A stretch of DNA of 64,000 nt from Liquidambar formosana (Eukaryota; Streptophyta; Magnoliopsida; Saxifragales; Altingiaceae), in assembly GCA_039720395.1 (NCBI GenBank), contig CM077831.1, positions 30,915,695-30,979,694 on the forward strand. The letters run 5' to 3'. Below are positions 40,330 to 52,905 of the stretch, piece by piece. Each line of letters starts with the position of its first letter. Position 1 is the first letter of the stretch. The notes below the pieces were generated by a model, which was not told the DNA's origin, made no database searches, and was given only the letters and a program-made list of their open reading frames with translations. The translations under genes and the position numbers were made by a program.

Positions 40330-42477
40330 TTTTATAATTTTTTTTAAAAAAAAATTTTAAATTACGTCTTTTTATATTTCTCTCATACACTTTTGTATTT
40401 TATTAAAAATACTTTAACATGTTCCCATCAAAAAATTTATTTTGACATGTGTTCTAACTTTGAAGGGTCATTCGTCACCTGTCAACATAGAGGAGGAATA
40501 TTTTTGTACAAATTTTTATTTATAATTTTACAATAGTCTTATTTTAATTATTTTTCCTCCATCCAACTATTAAAGAATTTATTACTTAATTAATATCTAC
40601 ATTTTACATTATTTAAAAACCCTCGCACAGATTGTTGTCTGTGTCGGTATGTGGCGTCTTACACGGATCATTAGGAAAATAAACTAACCTAAAATCTCGA
40701 CGAGAATAAAACTTAAGATTCTTTTAGAAAAACACAAATATCTAACTCCATAAAAAGAGTCAAACTTGGGGATCTTCTCTTATTTATTAAGAAAAGCCAT
40801 GTGGTCTTACCTTAGTTCATGTTCTACTATCATCACTAAAAACCTTAGCCCCACAAGTTCAACAATTGGGTAGAACTAAAACCTTAATTTAGTTCATAAG
40901 CCTGAATGAGCCAAATTTGGGATAGTTTGGTAGTTTGGGCTCAGCTCATCAAAAACTTGGACCCAGAATTCATTAAGGCTAATGAACTAAATTATTTTAG
41001 GAGAAACATCAATCCTCCGAATCAATTGCCAGAAACCCTAATTGACTATGTTGTTTCCGGTTTCATGGGCACGAGAAACTCCTCAACGCTGATTTTTGCA
41101 TCTTTTTGAACCCTAACACTATGGGAACTGTCTTTCTTATGCCTGGGAGTACTCTCACTTAAAACCAACACTGGTTTTTGCAGATTCACCAACTGACAAA
41201 GAAGTTATGTTCATACTTCATAGTATGCCAAAATCATTAACCAAGAGTTATCCATAATCCTTCCTTGTCATGTAAATTTCAAGACAGCGGTTTAAAATAG
41301 CTGAAAAATGGGTGGATTTCGAAAAGACTATCAAATTGGACCGAGTAAATTGAAGTTCATTACCACCACTTACATAATTTAGTAGCTCAAGAGAATCCTT
41401 CAAATTCCGAGGAAAAAAATAAAAACCCATCCTCTTCACAAAAATCTCCTTTACAAGTATCATGAATCTAATTTAATACTGCCTTTCGTAAAAAAATCCA
41501 CGGTCATCTGGATTTGAAATGAAAAAGAAGAGTGACTCCATGTTGAGCATGGAATTCGAACAGGGGATTTCTGTCAGCAATTGCTTCAAAAGAAAAAGCC
41601 ATGATTTGAATTCCACCTGACAGTTGATTAAGGGATATATCATGGCATACAATTGCACAATTATAGAGCTTGAATAGAATCAGTGGCCTTAACAGTGCAA
41701 ATGCAGTAAAAATCCAACAGCACCCACCATATACCCTCAAAAAATTGTAAAGGGTTATCAAAACAATTCTAGAGATTACCAACAGACATGTAGGCTGTGT
41801 CCAGCACTAGGCTAAAGCTGATCTGGGAAGGGACTGCAGAAAATTTACTCCACCATCATGTTCACAGCATCTTAGTAGCCTATAAGTAAAGTGAGAAGCC
41901 AATTCACAAATATCATGGGCACTACAACACCTCTGTAAGACATACCAAAGAAAGTACTCAGTAAAAATTCTGTATGTGGAACTCAAAAATCATTGGTCTT
42001 TTGTGTGTGAGGACGCATGCACATACATAACTCCAAAGTCAGTACTGTGTCATGAGTTCAAGCCCTCAGAAACTAAGCAGAAAATGTTGGAACACCCTAA
42101 TCTGCACTTCCTCAAAGTCAGAACCAAATTATCTCGTTCCATGCAAATTCTTCCCTAAGATAGTGAGTGCCTGAGTAGCAATAGGATCATATCACAAAGT
42201 TGAAAACAGAAAAAAATTTCTTTTGCTGATAAAAAAAAAAAAAAAAAATTTGTATAGGAGAGATATACAAGTTACTTATTATATCAACAAAGTTGCTTCC
42301 TTAAACCATCCATCCCATCACATTATATGGGGCAATCGCTCCCTATTTTTTTTAGCTTTTGCCTCACTATCGATAGGTAAAACACAATGGGGCCATTCAG
42401 CTTACATTAGACATACAATGGACCCCAACTAATGAAATATCCTTCATACTTGGTATGAAGTAGGAAAATGGAGAAAA

Positions 42478-42515
<38 letters not shown>

Positions 42516-44640
42516 AAACAAACAAACAAACAAACAAACAAACAAACACCTTAAATGAACTTTAAGGAGAAACACCTCAAATGATACTCAAGGAGAAACA
42601 TCTCTCTCCCTCTCTCTCACACACACGCGCATGTGCATGTTTGCCAGCTCCATCGGTCATTCTGTGGAGAGCTTTGATAATGTCACTCTTCCAGGTGAAT
42701 TAATTCTGCTCAACAGAGATAGATAGTTTAGCAGCCTCTACAGTCAACAAAGGTAATTGCTTTCTTGTTCTGTTATAACTCTGAATAATTAGCAATGATA
42801 ATGCAAACTCAACCTATGTATGATATGCTATAGATCAGATGCATATTCATCAACCGCCTAGGCATCTAAGCGACCGGAGTAAATACCCAAGCTTGCCTAG
42901 GACGACAAATTACATGGGATTACGTGTCACAATTCTGGGCTCCAAATGCCCACACAATCCACAGCGGTCACAGATATATCCAGAAACAATAACTTTGCAA
43001 CATCCAAATGACACTGGAAGTAGCAATAAACAGATAACACTGGTTCTAACCACAACCTGCATCCTGGACAACTTGTCGTAAGGTGTCCAGTTTAAGAATA
43101 ATAAGAAGAAAGGAATACTCTATAATGGGTGTCATGATGTAATCATCCAAAACACCTTTACCCTCCCACTAAAAAAGCATGACCAAGTACAAGCTGGAAA
43201 GTAAGATATCAAGACATAAGTGAGGGTAAAAACCCCATAGCATAAGTGAGTTTATTTTTTTCTTTTCAAAAGAAAAAAAAAAAGAAAAAGAAAAGGGTCC
43301 ATGGACACAATCATGTTATCATGACTGACCCATATTCAGGGCAGGCTACCCAGTAGTCATCAGAGAACAAAATGTCCAGCCAGAGTGATTGTCATGCTTC
43401 ATATCTAAAATATATGCATGGCCCCTGAAGACCATTTAATGCATTAGAAAATTTTATGAGAAGGAAATATGCAACAAAGTGTCACCTAGAAAAGAGCAAC
43501 TGAATAATTTATATGGACACCATTCCTGTCAAGCATGCCAAACTTCACTGTCCTCATTCAAACCATTGCTACAGTGAATTATTCAAGACTATATATACTC
43601 ACCATTCTTCCAGTAGTTCAGGCAATAAACAACTCAGCCATGACGAGTAGAGATTTCACCAAGGTCAATGCAACTAACAAGTTTTTCCCTCATAGAAATA
43701 ACATGTATGCATATGAGTCCCAGGAAAATCTTGTATGCAATATTGTTTTCAAGAGGTTGCCCTATTAAACCAATCAACTCAAGGGTGGCAGCAAATCTCT
43801 ATCCAATTGAAGAATTGTATGGTTTCAGTCACAGTTGCCAAAATCTCTATTATCGGGTGTGAACCCTATTTTTGAAAGGAATGGGAACTTCTCCACTTTC
43901 CATAAAATATCAGGAACTATAATCTGTTTCCAAGGATATATATTGAAGACACTGAAAGATGAACTACTTCCTTATGGGAGAGTTTTCGAACTTTTAAAAA
44001 ATAAGTTCCCAAAGGTTTGCATCATTTAGATAAGATATCCGAAACATTAACATTATTCATATGACTTGGCAATGCTTACTATCCATTGCAGCATCTTTCC
44101 TCCTCAGGCAGTGTGCTGCACTTTAAATTTCTCAGTGATCTTCAAACTGAATTCTAGTACACATTATGCATGACTCCAATTTCCATACTAGAATTCATGG
44201 TCTTTGGTATAAGTATAATACATTTAAGCACTAAAAGAGACTTACCTCATCGCGCAGCCACAATAATATCCTGATTTTCCCATTTCGAATAAAGTAAATA
44301 TACAACCAGTAAAAGAAAAAAGTATGAACGGCATTGGAAAGAGATACTTTACGTCTACAAAATCTCTGCTCCTCTACCTTAAATCAAATAGAGAAATAAC
44401 ACTGTCATTGCCTCTACATTTGCACTTCTGTTATGCAGCTACATTTAATTTAAGAAAAGATAATTTATCATCAAGTTCCTTCCAAGTTCTATCACTCAAA
44501 AATAATAAAACAACTGGCGTGAAAGCGAACTAAACAAGGAAATTCAACTTAACAAACTTACCTATCTTAGTCATGGGAGCAAAAGCTCCAATTTTTGTGG
44601 AAGAACTACCAAGCCAAGAAACCTATGGCCCAATGCTGAC
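40330..44640. other. 4.3 kb without a supportable gene
   Basis: This lies between the promoter side of the dehydrogenase gene and the 3' side of the trihelix gene. Open frames are short and unlike proteins. The only clear structure is simple repeat at 42479-42547. Part of the right side could be 3' UTR of the trihelix gene. Confidence 0.4.
42479..42547. repeat. Poly-A run followed by (CAAA)n
   Basis: About 36 A residues run directly into about eight CAAA units. It could be the tail of a retroposed sequence on the plus strand, but no matching body upstream is recognisable. Confidence 0.75.
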
Positions 44641-44644
44641 CCAT

Positions 44645-45673
44645 CTATGATTCAGGTGAAGGCATTCTCTTTGCCTTCTTCTTCTTCTCTGAGATTGCCT
44701 TTGCAAAAGCCTCCACAATCCGCTGCTGCGAATCCAAAATCATTTCAGTCCGCTTCATTTCCATTTCCATCCGCATCGTCTCAATCTCCCTCGCCATTTC
44801 CATCCTCATCTGCTCCATCTTCACAAATCCATCTCCCAACAACTTTAAGGCCGACACCATCTCCGCCGTGGCGCCCCCTTCTCTTTCTCTCTTTACCACT
44901 CCATCCCCACCACCACCATTCCTATTCCCCGATCCCGGCCTCGGCCATGGACTATCCCTCAAAACCCTAGTACCCAAATTAGGATTAGAATTAGGGTTTT
45001 GATCAGATTTTCCATAATTCTTCGAACGAAACCCCGTCCCAGGCTTTGCTACACTCACCCCACTTGGAATTCGAATCCGAAACCCGCTTCCGCTACTACC
45101 ACCACGACCACCGCCGCCGATCCCATTACTCATCAATCCATATAAACTCCTAGTATTGGTACTACCATTCCTGATACTATCTTGGTACATTGCTCGATCC
45201 TCCTCCTCCTCATCGGCATCGTCGTCCTCGTTTTCTTCAGAACCTGAATCCCCGGCGGGGTTTGCCGCGGCGGGGCCTTTTTCCATCGAATCCATGCGCT
45301 TGAAGTGAACCCAAGAGGACGAGAATCGCGACATAGGCATCGACCGAGCGCGTTGAAGCTCCGTACGGTACCGCTTGCGGAGCTTCTCCATCTTGTGGCG
45401 GCACTGGACGGCGGTTTTGGATGGGGAGGCGAGAGGGCAGCGGCGGGACACGGCGTCAGCGACTTCCTGCCAGTGGGGAGCCTTGAGGTTTCCGCGGCGG
45501 AGGGAGTACCACTTGTCGCGGTACGAGTCGATGAGGGCCACGGTCTCATCGTGGGACCAGCACGGCGGTGGGAGACGCCGGGAAGACGTGGTGGAGGGTG
45601 GTGGTTGTGGTTGAGCTGCCGATTGCCCTAGTGGGATGGGGTCCTGTTGGGCTGAGGATGATGATGCAGCCAT
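44645..45673 (-). CDS. Trihelix transcription factor, SIP1 clade, intronless
   Basis: A single 342-codon frame. Residues about 38-108 form a trihelix (Myb/SANT-like) DNA-binding domain: CWSHDETVALIDSYRDKW, then LKAPHWQEVADAVSRRC, KTAVQCRHKMEKLRKRYR, with the three spaced Trp/aromatic positions of the fold. An acidic stretch follows (SGSEENEDDDADEEEEDR), then a Gly/Arg linker, and the C-terminus from about 275 is the Met/Glu-rich coiled coil of this clade (MVSALKLLGDGFVKMEQMRM) ending in a basic KKKKAKR, a likely nuclear signal. Related Arabidopsis proteins (ASIL and ENAP groups) bind GT-rich elements and repress or modulate chromatin; the targets of this one are unknown. Lack of introns is normal in the clade. 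Confidence 0.9.
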   Translation of the reverse strand: MAASSSSAQQDPIPLGQSAAQPQPPPSTTSSRRLPPPCWSHDETVALIDSYRDKWYSLRRGNLKAPHWQEVADAVSRRCPLASPSKTAVQCRHKMEKLRKRYRTELQRARSMPMSRFSSSWVHFKRMDSMEKGPAAANPAGDSGSEENEDDDADEEEEDRAMYQDSIRNGSTNTRSLYGLMSNGIGGGGRGGSSGSGFRIRIPSGVSVAKPGTGFRSKNYGKSDQNPNSNPNLGTRVLRDSPWPRPGSGNRNGGGGDGVVKREREGGATAEMVSALKLLGDGFVKMEQMRMEMAREIETMRMEMEMKRTEMILDSQQRIVEAFAKAISEKKKKAKRMPSPES

Positions 45674-45703
45674 GGAGAAAGAAGGTGGGCGATAAGGGTA
45701 GAG

Positions 45704-45990
45704 GCGTATTTTAGCAAACGGAGAAGAGGGGCAAATCGTACGATTGAGGTAGTGGTGGTGCTAGTATACGCGCAAAGGAGGATCAGAAGGGGCGTATGTG
45801 AGCGAAGGAGGTTGAGAGGAAAAGAGGACGGTGGGGGTGGATAGAAATACGGCAGAAGAAGGATGGAAGCGGCGTAAGCTAGAGGAGAAGGGTGAGAAGA
45901 GGTGTATGCTAGCGGAGGGTGAGGAAATGGGGATGGTGGTGGTGGAGGATAAGGGCGGAGGCGCAAGATAGCAGAGGGAGGGAGGGAGGA
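45704..45990. repeat. Degenerate GC-rich repeats upstream of the trihelix gene
   Basis: A motif like 'ggcgtat..tagc..a.ggag' recurs at about 45704, 45792, 45869, 45901 and 45957 on the plus strand, separated by GA/GGT-rich stretches. On the coding strand this is a CT-rich leader or promoter of the trihelix gene. The Pro-rich open frames across it are probably by-products. Confidence 0.45.
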
Positions 45991-46599
45991 AGGGGAGGAA
46001 AAAGGTGGTGATGGGGGCGGTGGAAGTGGTGGTGAGTGATGACATGTCGATTAGGTTAAAGGGGGGGTGGGTGGGGGGTGAGGGGCGTGCGGCTGATTTC
46101 GAGATCTAGGATGATGACGATGATGATCGAGGCCACCGCTTAGGTGGTGAGCGGAGCTAACGTACGCCGGGTTAAGCTGCGCACACCCCCAAAAATAGGT
46201 CCACTTTCTGACTTTGGCCACCACCACCACCGCCTTGTTGGGTGGGGTGTGTGGGCGTCTCTGACTCGAGTTCGGGTGTTGGGTTTTGTCCTTTTTTTTG
46301 GGTTCGGGCGGTGGTGGTGCTGTTTGGTTTGACTCTGTGAGCGAAGAGATTAAGTTATCCAGTGGGTTTGCATTTATTGGAGAGAGAGAAATGGAGGTGA
46401 CAAAGCCACCAATGTCCAAAATAAAGTCACGTGCTGTTGGGGTTTGGTCCTGTGGTCAGTGGTTTGGCTGCAACTTCGGATGACCCTACAAACTGCCACG
46501 CACCGTCTTACACATAGTAAGATAAAGGGATTTGGATCCTTGGTTTCCTTAGGTTCTGTTTGGTTTTGGTTTTCAATTAGATGATGACATGTTATTAGA

Positions 46600-47143
46600 G
46601 CATCTTCAGTCATGTGAGCTAAATTAGATGTGTTATTGTTATTTTAAGCACATATTATAATGTCACATGCTATAATTTAGCATAATACGCTCCAATGATG
46701 CAATTAAATATAGTGTGCTATTTTTTGCCACAATTTTAACTCTTTCCACAAATTTAAGGTCTCATAAGATAGTAAATGAGGTATATCGTAGATTAAATAC
46801 AATGTTGCTTGAGTAGGATGAATGAGTTAAAAAAAAGAGTACGTTTTCTGATTTTTTTTTTTTTAATATAAGATTTCAATATTATTTTTGAAAATATTGT
46901 ATTTATTTATGGATTGTTTGGTTACTAAGAAAAATAGAGGAAAAGAAATTGCTGGTGTGTTTAGTTGTTGAGAAAGTGAGGAAAAGCTGACATAGAAAAT
47001 ATAACAATAGTTCACCCTTGTGCCAAATGTAGTACAAAGATGAGTTATTGTTATATTTAGCACACCATTGGAGCATCCCAACTTGTGCTAAATGTTATAA
47101 TATAGCAATAGCACACCATATAACTCAGCATTGGAGATGCTCG
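46600..47143. mobile_element. Possible MITE with GAGCATCT ends
   Basis: It begins 'gagcatcttcagtcatg' and ends with the inward-read 'gagcatctccaatgctgag', so the ends are inverted repeats. Internal copies of 'gctaaat..tataat' and 'ggagcatccca' add smaller symmetry. No convincing target duplication is visible, so the limits are uncertain. Confidence 0.5.
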
Positions 47144-47689
47144 CAAAGGTATCATTCAATGATTGAAAAAAAACACAGATGTAGCAAACGGATACAACGA
47201 TGCCAAACGATGGATTTGCTGCATCCATTTTCTCCATTAGATGGTACTTTTAGTGATGTGTCTCTGTCTAATACAAAAATTAAGTTCAATCAAACACTAC
47301 CCATTCAAGCAAAGGATTCAATTAAAATCCTTCATAACGGATGTTCACCTACAGGCATTTAGACACAATGGCTGCTATCATTGGTCATCCATGTGTGATT
47401 GTCACATGCACATAGATAATCAAAATCATGGTTGTGCAAGTGCAACATCGTACAAGTGAATATTTTTTAAAGTTCATTATTTAAATATATGAATTGGGGA
47501 GGATTTATTTTCACATTTTTTTGCTAAATCCTATGAGTTAATTTCTTGGATATGAGGAAAAAGAATAATGTTACATACCCTTTTTCTATAAATACAAAAA
47601 AGGAAATAGAATATCAGGGTGGGATAGAACAGCCCACTTTGAGTGCGGCATAATTCACTGTTAATTAGATTTTGTATTAAAAATATCAC

Positions 47690-48650
47690 CCTCCAGTTAA
47701 TTATTTTGAAGAAAATTCATTGTTAAATGATTCCTAAAGGTTGCAAGTGGAAGCGTGACCTACTTCTTGAGGCAGTTTAGAGAGAGGGCATTTGAATGGT
47801 TGAAGTTGAATTAGAAAAATCTATGGTAACACACTATCACAGTCAAATGTTGACCACTTAAATCACAAAAAGTGGATTTTTTTTTAATTTTATTTTTAAA
47901 CTTTTAAAGCTATGTTTGGATAGGAAATTTCAAAGTGAAATTTGTCTTTGATTTATAATTTGTAAAATTTTTATAAGAAAATTCCATCTAAAATTTTTAA
48001 AAATTCCATCTCAAAAACAAATTCTATCTAAAAATTCATTATCCAAACATAGCGTTAATATCTTTTGTATGGCCATGATTTGTCTGCCATGCTAGCATGG
48101 TCCAATTGAATCACATATATTTAGGAGTTATAAGTGGCTAGAAGCCTATAATTAATACGATAGGCTACTTGCTCCATTGTTGTGGATGATCAAATTAAAT
48201 CTAAACCGTTCATACTATAAAAGTCTAATTTGTTTTAGTGAGACTTACTTGATAAAAACGATGTAAATTACATTAGACTATCCATTAAATAGAGATAATC
48301 TCTTCCCATTAGAAATCATTAGACTGACCATTGCAAGTCATTCTTTGGGAAACTCGCTTCAATATGCATCTTTAGAAGTGCTGTCAATATTCTTTTTGGT
48401 TTTTATTTTTGGGTGTGACTGGCATGGAGTCGGCCGGTTTGTCGTTCAGAATCATTTTCATGCGGGGTACAGTTGAAAATGACATGCAGAGCTTGCATAT
48501 ATGGGATTGTTAATTGGTCAAGGTTCCATTTCTTGTGGGCTTCCATGCATGAAAAGCAAGTGGATTTAGTCCTAAGGATGTCCTAGATTTCATTCTTCAA
48601 AGTGGAAAAAAATCAATTTATTAATATAACCCAGATGTTTTAACTCGAGT
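47690..48650 (+). pseudogene. Decayed ankyrin/PGG gene fragment (intron end and exon 2 start)
   Basis: This stretch aligns with 53930-54440, the intron and start of exon 2 of the ankyrin/PGG gene: 'ttgaagaaaattca', 'gaccattgcaagtca', 'gaaaatgacatgcagagc', 'attggtcaaggttccatt' and 'gatgtcctagatttcattcttcaa'. In the exon part the frame starts LLIGQGSIS and then hits stop codons, and similarity is lost after about 48650. A MITE (47908-48054) sits inside. It is an old partial tandem copy with no coding capacity. Confidence 0.75.
47908..48054. mobile_element. Small MITE, 147 bp, related to the 9792 element
   Basis: The ends AGCTATGTTTGGATAGG and, read inward, CGCTATGTTTGGATAATG are inverted repeats. 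TTAA lies on both sides (47904-47907, 48055-48058), fitting a TTA/TAA-type target. The core GCTATGTTTGG is shared with the Harbinger-like element at 9792-11027. It lies within the decayed ankyrin/PGG fragment. Confidence 0.68.
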
Positions 48651-48834
48651 TTAGATCAACGATTTGTGCTTTACTTTGTTCTATACTATGCCATGTCACA
48701 TGATAATGCATCAAACACATTAAAAAAACGCTATTACATCAAGTCATTTAAAATATACCAGTGATAGCACACATGCATTGCACGTGAATTTTTTTTGTGA
48801 GAATTGTTTTTTTTTTTTTTCTTTTTGAAATGAA

Positions 48835-49162
48835 AATAAAAATAATTTATTTATAAAAAATGATTAGTATTATATTATATTAAATTTTGTTATAGTTTGG
48901 TCTTTGAATCATTAGCATTAACATATGAAGAATGAATAAAAATGTATGATGATCATCCATCAAAACTAAGCACAAAAAGTGTATATATATGGAAAAAAAA
49001 TCAAAATCAAAATAATTTATTTATAAAAAATCATTAGTATTATAGTATAGAAAATTTTGTTATAGTTTGGTCTTTGAATCATTAGCTCTAACACATGAAG
49101 AATCAATAAAAATGTATGATGATTGTCCATTAAACCTAAGAACAAAAAATGTATATATATGT
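48835..49162. repeat. Tandem duplication, two copies of about 170 bp
   Basis: 'aataatttatttataaaaaat' starts at 48841 and again at 49011. Both copies continue through 'tttggtctttgaatcattag' and 'aaaaatgtatgatgat' to 'gtatatatatg', with scattered differences. No coding content. Confidence 0.85.
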
Positions 49163-49404
49163 GAGTACGGTGCATGAAAGAATAAAAAAATCATACAAGA
49201 TCAACTCCATATACTTAGAAAAGAACAAGAAGTAAGGAAGGGTTTTTATTTGGTGTGTATAGTTCAAATTGATTTCAAACTCTATATTTATTTATTTATT
49301 TGCCGATTTTTCTAAACTTTGTTTGAGAGATTGTTCTTCAAGAAATGCATCAAACAACAAAGCAAGAATGTCTCTATTTTTTTTCTTGATAGGAATACAA
49401 CCAA

Positions 49405-49406
<2 letters not shown>

Positions 49407-49437
<31 letters not shown>
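49407..49437. repeat. (TAA)n microsatellite
   Basis: About ten AAT units just upstream of the solo LTR. Confidence 0.85.
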
Positions 49438-49478
49438 GAACAATAAAAAAATAATATATCATTTAAGTCTGTAAGGAA

Positions 49479-51130
49479 TGTTAGGATTATGCCCTAGAGC
49501 TAATCATAGAGATGATTGTTTAGGGATTAGGAACAATCATTTGATTTCATTTATGTACGTCACATTTATTATTGATTTAATAAAAGGGCTTATTCTATTA
49601 TGTTTATATGCATCATTTATATTTACATAATATGTCCATGGAGTTAGAGTTGAGAATATGGAATTACAAAGAGTTGTAATTTTGAGACTATAGAAATATC
49701 TCTGTACTAAACTCCTAAAGCATTCCTAGTTGAAGGTTCACTATGATGGACAGTAATGAACCATAGGACTAGCACTTGTTAGGTTGACTCTATAGGAGGA
49801 TAGCTAGTCTCAAGCTATTTGTGTGGAGACACTACAACCAACAAGTGGGTGCCTATTACGAGAATAGGTACACTGAATGTGACCAAAGATATGAGATAAA
49901 CTGAATGGAGTTTTATCCTGCTTGTCAATCAGTTTCTCATTGTTATAGTGGTACAAGTAATCCTTAGACCTGAGACACCATAGTTTTCTTATGCATGTAG
50001 CTTTAGAAGTTTGATAACACTAAGTGCAGATCCTATTCAGGGGTCTGTAAAGGTGTTCATTGGCCCTACTGCTATGTGTATGAAGGCATGTGAGTGATCA
50101 ACATGGGATCCATCACTCTCAGGAAAAAGAGAGAGAATGTCTCATATAGCATTCGTAATATAACTCATTAAATCCATGGCCATGGTAGGATGAATATGAA
50201 AAGAGTTTCATGAGTTCATCAATGAGTTGATATCTATGAATGAGTATAAAGTAATTGAACTAGGGACTTGACAGACTTCCATGTCCTATTAGTTCAATTG
50301 GAGACATTGTGTTGAAGGAAGGATGCAATTGTAACCTATAAACTATAACAGAAGGGTTCTTTGTAAATGACTATTCACCTCATTAAGGACCACACCATGA
50401 GCCATATGCTAGGTGTTACTCATGGTTAGTAGAAGCCCTAATTGATATAAATGAGTTATTATCAATTGAGGAATTGGAAGGAGTTCCAATTAAACCCTAA
50501 ATGGAAAGAGTTCTATTGTGCACATCTTGTGCTATTCCTACTACTTGATGATGTAAACCCAATGGGTCACACACTGATCATGCAAGATGAGCTTTTAAGT
50601 CTATGAGAGAAAGGGTATGAGTGCATAAAGAATAGTTCTTTGAGGCCATGTTTGTATTTGATATAAACAATAGGGGTTATTGTGCAATTTAGGGAAATTG
50701 CACAAAACCCTAAAAGGGTTTCCCCCCTAGGGCCGGCCCCTTTAGTGTGGACTATTTAAGTCACACTATGATGTGTGACATCATTACTTTTGGAACTCCC
50801 CAAGGGCTGGCCAGAATTTCCAGCCTCCCTCTCTCTCTCTCCTCTCTTCTCCTACTCTAGCAACAACATGGGAAAGAAGGAAAGGACTTGAAGCTCTAGC
50901 TAGGTGTGGATATCGTTGGAGGCAGCACACTTGGGCTGCTCATTCACCGCTGTCCGGAATCAAAGCTTGGAGCAAAAAGGAGAAGACAAAAATTCTGTAA
51001 GTGTTCTAACCCTTTTCGTAGTTAGGGTTTGATTTTGTGTTATGCATAGTTAGATTCATGGGTTGTGGAATCGTAGGAAAAATTTTTATATTCCGCCTTT
51101 GTATTTTTCCCTCTTGTTCGATTCCCAACA
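49479..51130 (+). mobile_element. Solo LTR of a retrotransposon, 1652 bp
   Basis: It starts TGTTAGGATTATGCC and ends TTCGATTCCCAACA (TG..CA, inverted TGTTAG/TGTTGG), and is flanked by a perfect five-base duplication AGGAA (49474-49478, 51131-51135). No primer-binding site, gag/pol or second LTR follows; normal host sequence resumes at once. This is the product expected when two LTRs of one element recombine. The orientation is inferred from a TATTTAAG box near 50752. The superfamily is uncertain. Confidence 0.88.
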
Positions 51131-51135
51131 AGGAA

Positions 51136-52900
51136 TTGGTCCCTTACACAAATTGAGACATCTTCCAATGAAACATACAAACCATCAACCTCCCTACTAA
51201 ATTGTGCCAAACCAAGATTTGTTGATGATCTTTGGATTCCCATTTTTATTTTATTTTATTTTTTTTGCATGTGTATTTTTTTCCTAAATTTTGTTAATAA
51301 TTTCAACTGATATCTTCTCTTAATTTGTTTTGTTTTGTTTTTTTGAATCATATGTTTATTCAATGGTAGCAATGGAGAAGATTTCTACACTTATTATTTT
51401 ATTTTTTATTTTTACGTTAAGTTGTTTTAGGGTTTAAAATTCAAATGGAAATATTATATATATTATACTGTCAAAAACTAACTTAATGCTTTAAGTAGTA
51501 CTTTTATATAGGGTTTAATCTATCCTGTAAGAACATGAAAAAAAATATAATCTTTCATTTTAATCCTTGCACATTATAATTTGCTAAAATTGGTGTAATC
51601 CTCATTTATCAAATCTAACGCTATGTAGATTCAGAGGCAAAGAGAATATACATGGGAGTTCATAATAGAATTGGAGATACTTATGAAGTGCATCCAATCC
51701 CTCGAAAACAAATAAATAAATTATCAAAATGATGCCATCATAGATTGATCACGCTAAGTCTCCCGCTGCTAGACAAACCACATTTATTCAACCTCTAATG
51801 ATATTCCACATCATAGCCCACTCACCTCATTAACGTGCTGTTTCTTAGTTAGTAACCCACAAAAGCTGTGAATCATTGCTGCTGCTACCCTCATCAATCC
51901 TCGACATACTTGTTGCACCACTACTACTACAGTAGTACCCTTCTTTGGCGTAACTACTGTTGCTAGCTAGGGTTCGATAGGCTTCTATTATATTGGTTAA
52001 CGTAACTACAACGGCTAGGGTTTGACAAGCATTTATTATATTAGTTTTGTGGAGAAGGGTAAAAAAGCATATATGATTTTAAATAAGGGCATTTTTGTCA
52101 ATCAAAAGTTTTTTTACTTTACAGCCTTTTAGAGGTAGTATAGATATAGATAGATATAGATATAGATATACGAATTATAATTTCCGTTTCCTTAGAATTC
52201 TTATCTGGGTTTGGTTTTATTTAATTATTATACGAATTATAGTTTCTTTAGAATTCTTATTAAGATATATGTTTTATATTGCTATATTTCTTATATATGC
52301 AGAAGGGTAGTTGTGTATTTAAAAATTAAAATAAGGGTATATTAGTCAATCAAAAGTTTTTCACACATTCATCTTTTTATAGGTAGTATAGATATAGATA
52401 TGTGCCTCATGTGCTGACACTTTTAATTCATTTGATATTATCTTAGGTGACATTGTATGTTACAATGTAAAATCAAGCACAAATCAACACATTTTAAACA
52501 AGCAAAAGATTTGGGTTCGTTTCAACATCCTCACTAGTGCATTGAAAGCTCGGAGTTCGTGACGACAAAACTGACTTGTGGTCAAGTCCAAGGATGCCAC
52601 TAGACCAATGGGTCATTGGCAACTTGGCAAGCAATATATTTGAATTTGATCTCTCCGGCAGTAGTCCTTCCTTCTTGCTTGCATTAACTTCAATCTAATA
52701 TGCTCCAGTATGGAAATCCAAGTTACAAAAACTCCATTACTTGTGATTTGGGTCAAAGTTTATCTGTCATATTCTTGACTTTATGCTCAAGAAATTTATC
52801 TCCTACAGGGGAAATATACTAATATTTAACACTTCACTACAAAATCTCAAAGTGCATGTTAAAAAAAGTCTAAAAGCTTCCACTGTCCGCTAATTTCTCC
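51136..52900. other. AT-rich stretch with a duplicated TAGATA repeat
   Basis: No gene seen. Two similar segments (52085-52160 and 52325-52400) each run 'ataagggc/t..ttagtcaatcaaaag' to 'aggtagtatagatatagata', and between them 'acgaattat' with 'tagaattcttat' occurs twice. These look like two ends of a short dispersed repeat. Bases 51780-52030 hold no identifiable feature. Confidence 0.45.
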
Positions 52901-52905
52901 TAGGA

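Noticed and set aside
45628..46419. Pro-rich minus-strand frames upstream of the trihelix gene
   Set aside because: They overlap low-complexity CT-rich leader or promoter sequence and repeat in several frames at once.
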